Source: Methylococcaceae bacterium NSP1-2 (lineage in GTDB: Bacteria > Pseudomonadota > Gammaproteobacteria > Methylococcales > Methylomonadaceae). From it: a stretch of DNA of 13,002 nucleotides. Under the pieces are notes generated by a model, which was not told where the DNA came from, made no database searches, and worked only from the letters and a program-made list of their open reading frames with translations. The translations under genes were made by a program, and so were the position numbers. Location of the stretch: positions 1 through 13,002 of the forward strand of contig NQJH01000010.1 in the NCBI GenBank assembly GCA_002256685.1, read 5' to 3'. Of the stretch, positions 11,645 through 13,002 are shown one piece after another (positions within the stretch are counted from its first letter, which is position 1; each line of letters begins with the position of its first letter).

Positions 11645-12925
11645 ATGATGCACTTTGAATCGTTACGAGACTGGCTGGCTTGGCAAGAAAGCTTACATCC
11701 TTTAACGATAGACTTGGGATTGGAACGTGTGGTGAAGGTGTTTCATAGCCTTAACCCTAATTACGCCAAACCACCGACCATTACCGTTGCTGGCACCAAT
11801 GGTAAAGGCTCTTGTATTGCTACACTTGAAGCCATTTACAGAGCGCAGGGTTATCGTGTGGGTGCATACACCTCACCGCACATTCTAAAATACAACGAAC
11901 GTATTAAAATAGACGGTGTGCCGGTATCGGATGAACTAATTTGTGAGGCATTTTCAAAAATAAACACCGCGCGTGGCGATACCTCATTAAGTTATTTTGA
12001 ATTTGGCACCCTCGCCGCACTGGAACTATTTGCACAGGCACAGGTCGATGTACAATTGCTTGAAGTCGGTTTAGGCGGAAGATTAGATGCCGTCAATATG
12101 ATAGACCCCGATATTGCCATCATCAGCAGTATCGGTATTGACCATATTGATTGGTTAGGTGAAACCCGCGAAGCCATAGGATGGGAAAAATCAGGTATTT
12201 TTCGAACAGCCGTACCTGCGGTTATCGGCGACTTAGACCCTCCCGCTTCATTAGTAAAGAACGCGCTGGACAAAAACACACCTATTTATTGCATCGGCAA
12301 AGATTTTGACTATAAAAAACAGCTAACAGGGTGGCATTGGTTTTCTGGTGCTAAGTCTATTGATTTGCCGAATCCAGTGTTAAAAGGTGAACACCAATAT
12401 CGTAACGCCTCAGCGGTTATTTTTGCGGTCACGGCGTTAGCAGAGCGTTTGCCCGTCAGCGAAACAGCCATACAGCAAGGTCTTACCAATGTACATTTAT
12501 CAGGACGCTTTCAATTAATTGAAGGTGAAATTCCGGTATTATTAGATGTAGGGCATAACCCAGAGGCCGTTAAAACGCTGGTTGAGTATCTCATCACTAC
12601 CTTCCCTGAAAAACGTATACACGCTATTTTTTCAATGATGAAAGACAAAGACATCGCCAGCGTTCTTGAAATTATGCACCCCGTGATTCACGATTGGTTT
12701 TTCGTGCCGTTGACCAACCCTAGAGTCGCAACAGAATCGATGATGCGTAGAATTTTTTCACAAAGCTCGGTTGCTAATGTATCCTTTGGCTTTACTGATT
12801 TTGCGAAAGCATACCAAGCGGCAAAAATGCAGTCACAAAAAGGTGATCTACTGTTGGTTTTCGGATCTTTTCTTTTGGTATCCGATTGTTTAATAAATTT
12901 GAGAGAAAGTGAGTTGACAAAATGA
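11645..12925 (+). CDS. folC: Folylpolyglutamate synthase / dihydrofolate synthase
   Basis: This 426-residue Mur-ligase family enzyme adds glutamate to dihydropteroate and to folates. It has the P-loop GTNGKGS (50-56), the folate loop TSPHILKYNERI, the LEVGLGGRLDAVN block (139-151), GIDH (164-167), Lys182 in GWEKSGIF (likely the carbamylated lysine) and GHNPEAV in the C-terminal domain. Two tandem ATGs (11645 and 11648) are possible starts, and neither has a clear Shine-Dalgarno. There is a 24-base gap after accD. The stop overlaps the next gene's ATG. Confidence 0.95.
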   Translation: MMHFESLRDWLAWQESLHPLTIDLGLERVVKVFHSLNPNYAKPPTITVAGTNGKGSCIATLEAIYRAQGYRVGAYTSPHILKYNERIKIDGVPVSDELICEAFSKINTARGDTSLSYFEFGTLAALELFAQAQVDVQLLEVGLGGRLDAVNMIDPDIAIISSIGIDHIDWLGETREAIGWEKSGIFRTAVPAVIGDLDPPASLVKNALDKNTPIYCIGKDFDYKKQLTGWHWFSGAKSIDLPNPVLKGEHQYRNASAVIFAVTALAERLPVSETAIQQGLTNVHLSGRFQLIEGEIPVLLDVGHNPEAVKTLVEYLITTFPEKRIHAIFSMMKDKDIASVLEIMHPVIHDWFFVPLTNPRVATESMMRRIFSQSSVANVSFGFTDFAKAYQAAKMQSQKGDLLLVFGSFLLVSDCLINLRESELTK

Positions 12926-13002
12926 ATCCAGAGTTAAAACAACGGTTGATTGGTGCAGCAGTTGTGACCGCACTAGCGACTATTTTTATTCCTATGCTGT
13001 TT
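12922..13002 (+). CDS. dedD: DedD-type SPOR-domain protein, N-terminal part
   Basis: The first 27 codons are present and run off the window. The start (MNPELKQRLIGAAVVTALAT) and the hydrophobic FIPMLF after it are the usual opening of gammaproteobacterial DedD-like proteins: a short cytoplasmic basic stretch and one membrane helix, before a periplasmic linker and a C-terminal SPOR domain that binds denuded septal peptidoglycan. The SPOR domain itself lies outside the window, so the call rests on the N-terminus and on the folC-dedD order. The ATG overlaps the folC stop by 4 bases. Confidence 0.8.
   Translation, partial: MNPELKQRLIGAAVVTALATIFIPMLF

Overview
The window looks like chromosome from a gammaproteobacterium of moderate, rather low G+C. 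The main evidence is the right half: trpF-trpB-trpA-accD-folC followed by a dedD-type SPOR-domain gene is a gene order widespread in that class. A filamentous or sulfur-oxidising group (Thiotrichales-like) is only a guess from the codon style.

Layout. (1) Bases 1-153 are the 3' end of a plus-strand gene that I cannot name, closed by a strong hairpin terminator (180-209) that can work in both directions. (2) Bases 226-327 hold the promoter-like start and first ~22 codons of a BrnT-type toxin gene, cut off abruptly. (3) Bases 360-7187 hold one compact minus-strand operon of seven genes: AsnB-like amidotransferase, acyl carrier protein, AMP-forming ligase, divergent stand-alone NadE-like synthase, SGNH-like lipoprotein, and two membrane-associated left-handed beta-helix acyltransferases. 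The last gene appears truncated where it meets the brnT remnant. (4) Bases 7188-8041 are non-coding. They hold the operon's leader, with a candidate promoter and a terminator/antiterminator pair of mutually exclusive stems, and a decayed N-terminal fragment of an IS5-family transposase. (5) Bases 8042-13002 hold the conserved trpFBA-accD-folC-dedD block on the plus strand, with overlapping stops and starts.

How the genes work together. The trp block supplies the last steps of tryptophan synthesis and is joined to malonyl-CoA formation (AccD) and folate polyglutamylation (FolC). The minus-strand operon is the accessory and most interesting part. A ligase plus a carrier protein can activate a carboxylic acid as a thioester. 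Two different PP-loop enzymes (AsnB-like and NadE-like) could amidate a carboxylate. The acyltransferases and the lipoprotein suggest O-acyl modification or transfer at the cell envelope. No glycosyltransferase, flippase or polymerase is present, so this looks like a decoration or small-molecule module, not a whole polysaccharide locus. It partly resembles the Dlt logic (ligase, carrier, SGNH protein) and the ligase/ACP/amidotransferase trio of exosortase-associated loci, without being either.

The operon is flanked by two gene remnants (brnT and IS5), which suggests it arrived, or was rearranged, in a recombination-prone site next to the conserved trp block. I see no tRNA, rRNA, CRISPR array or intact mobile element.
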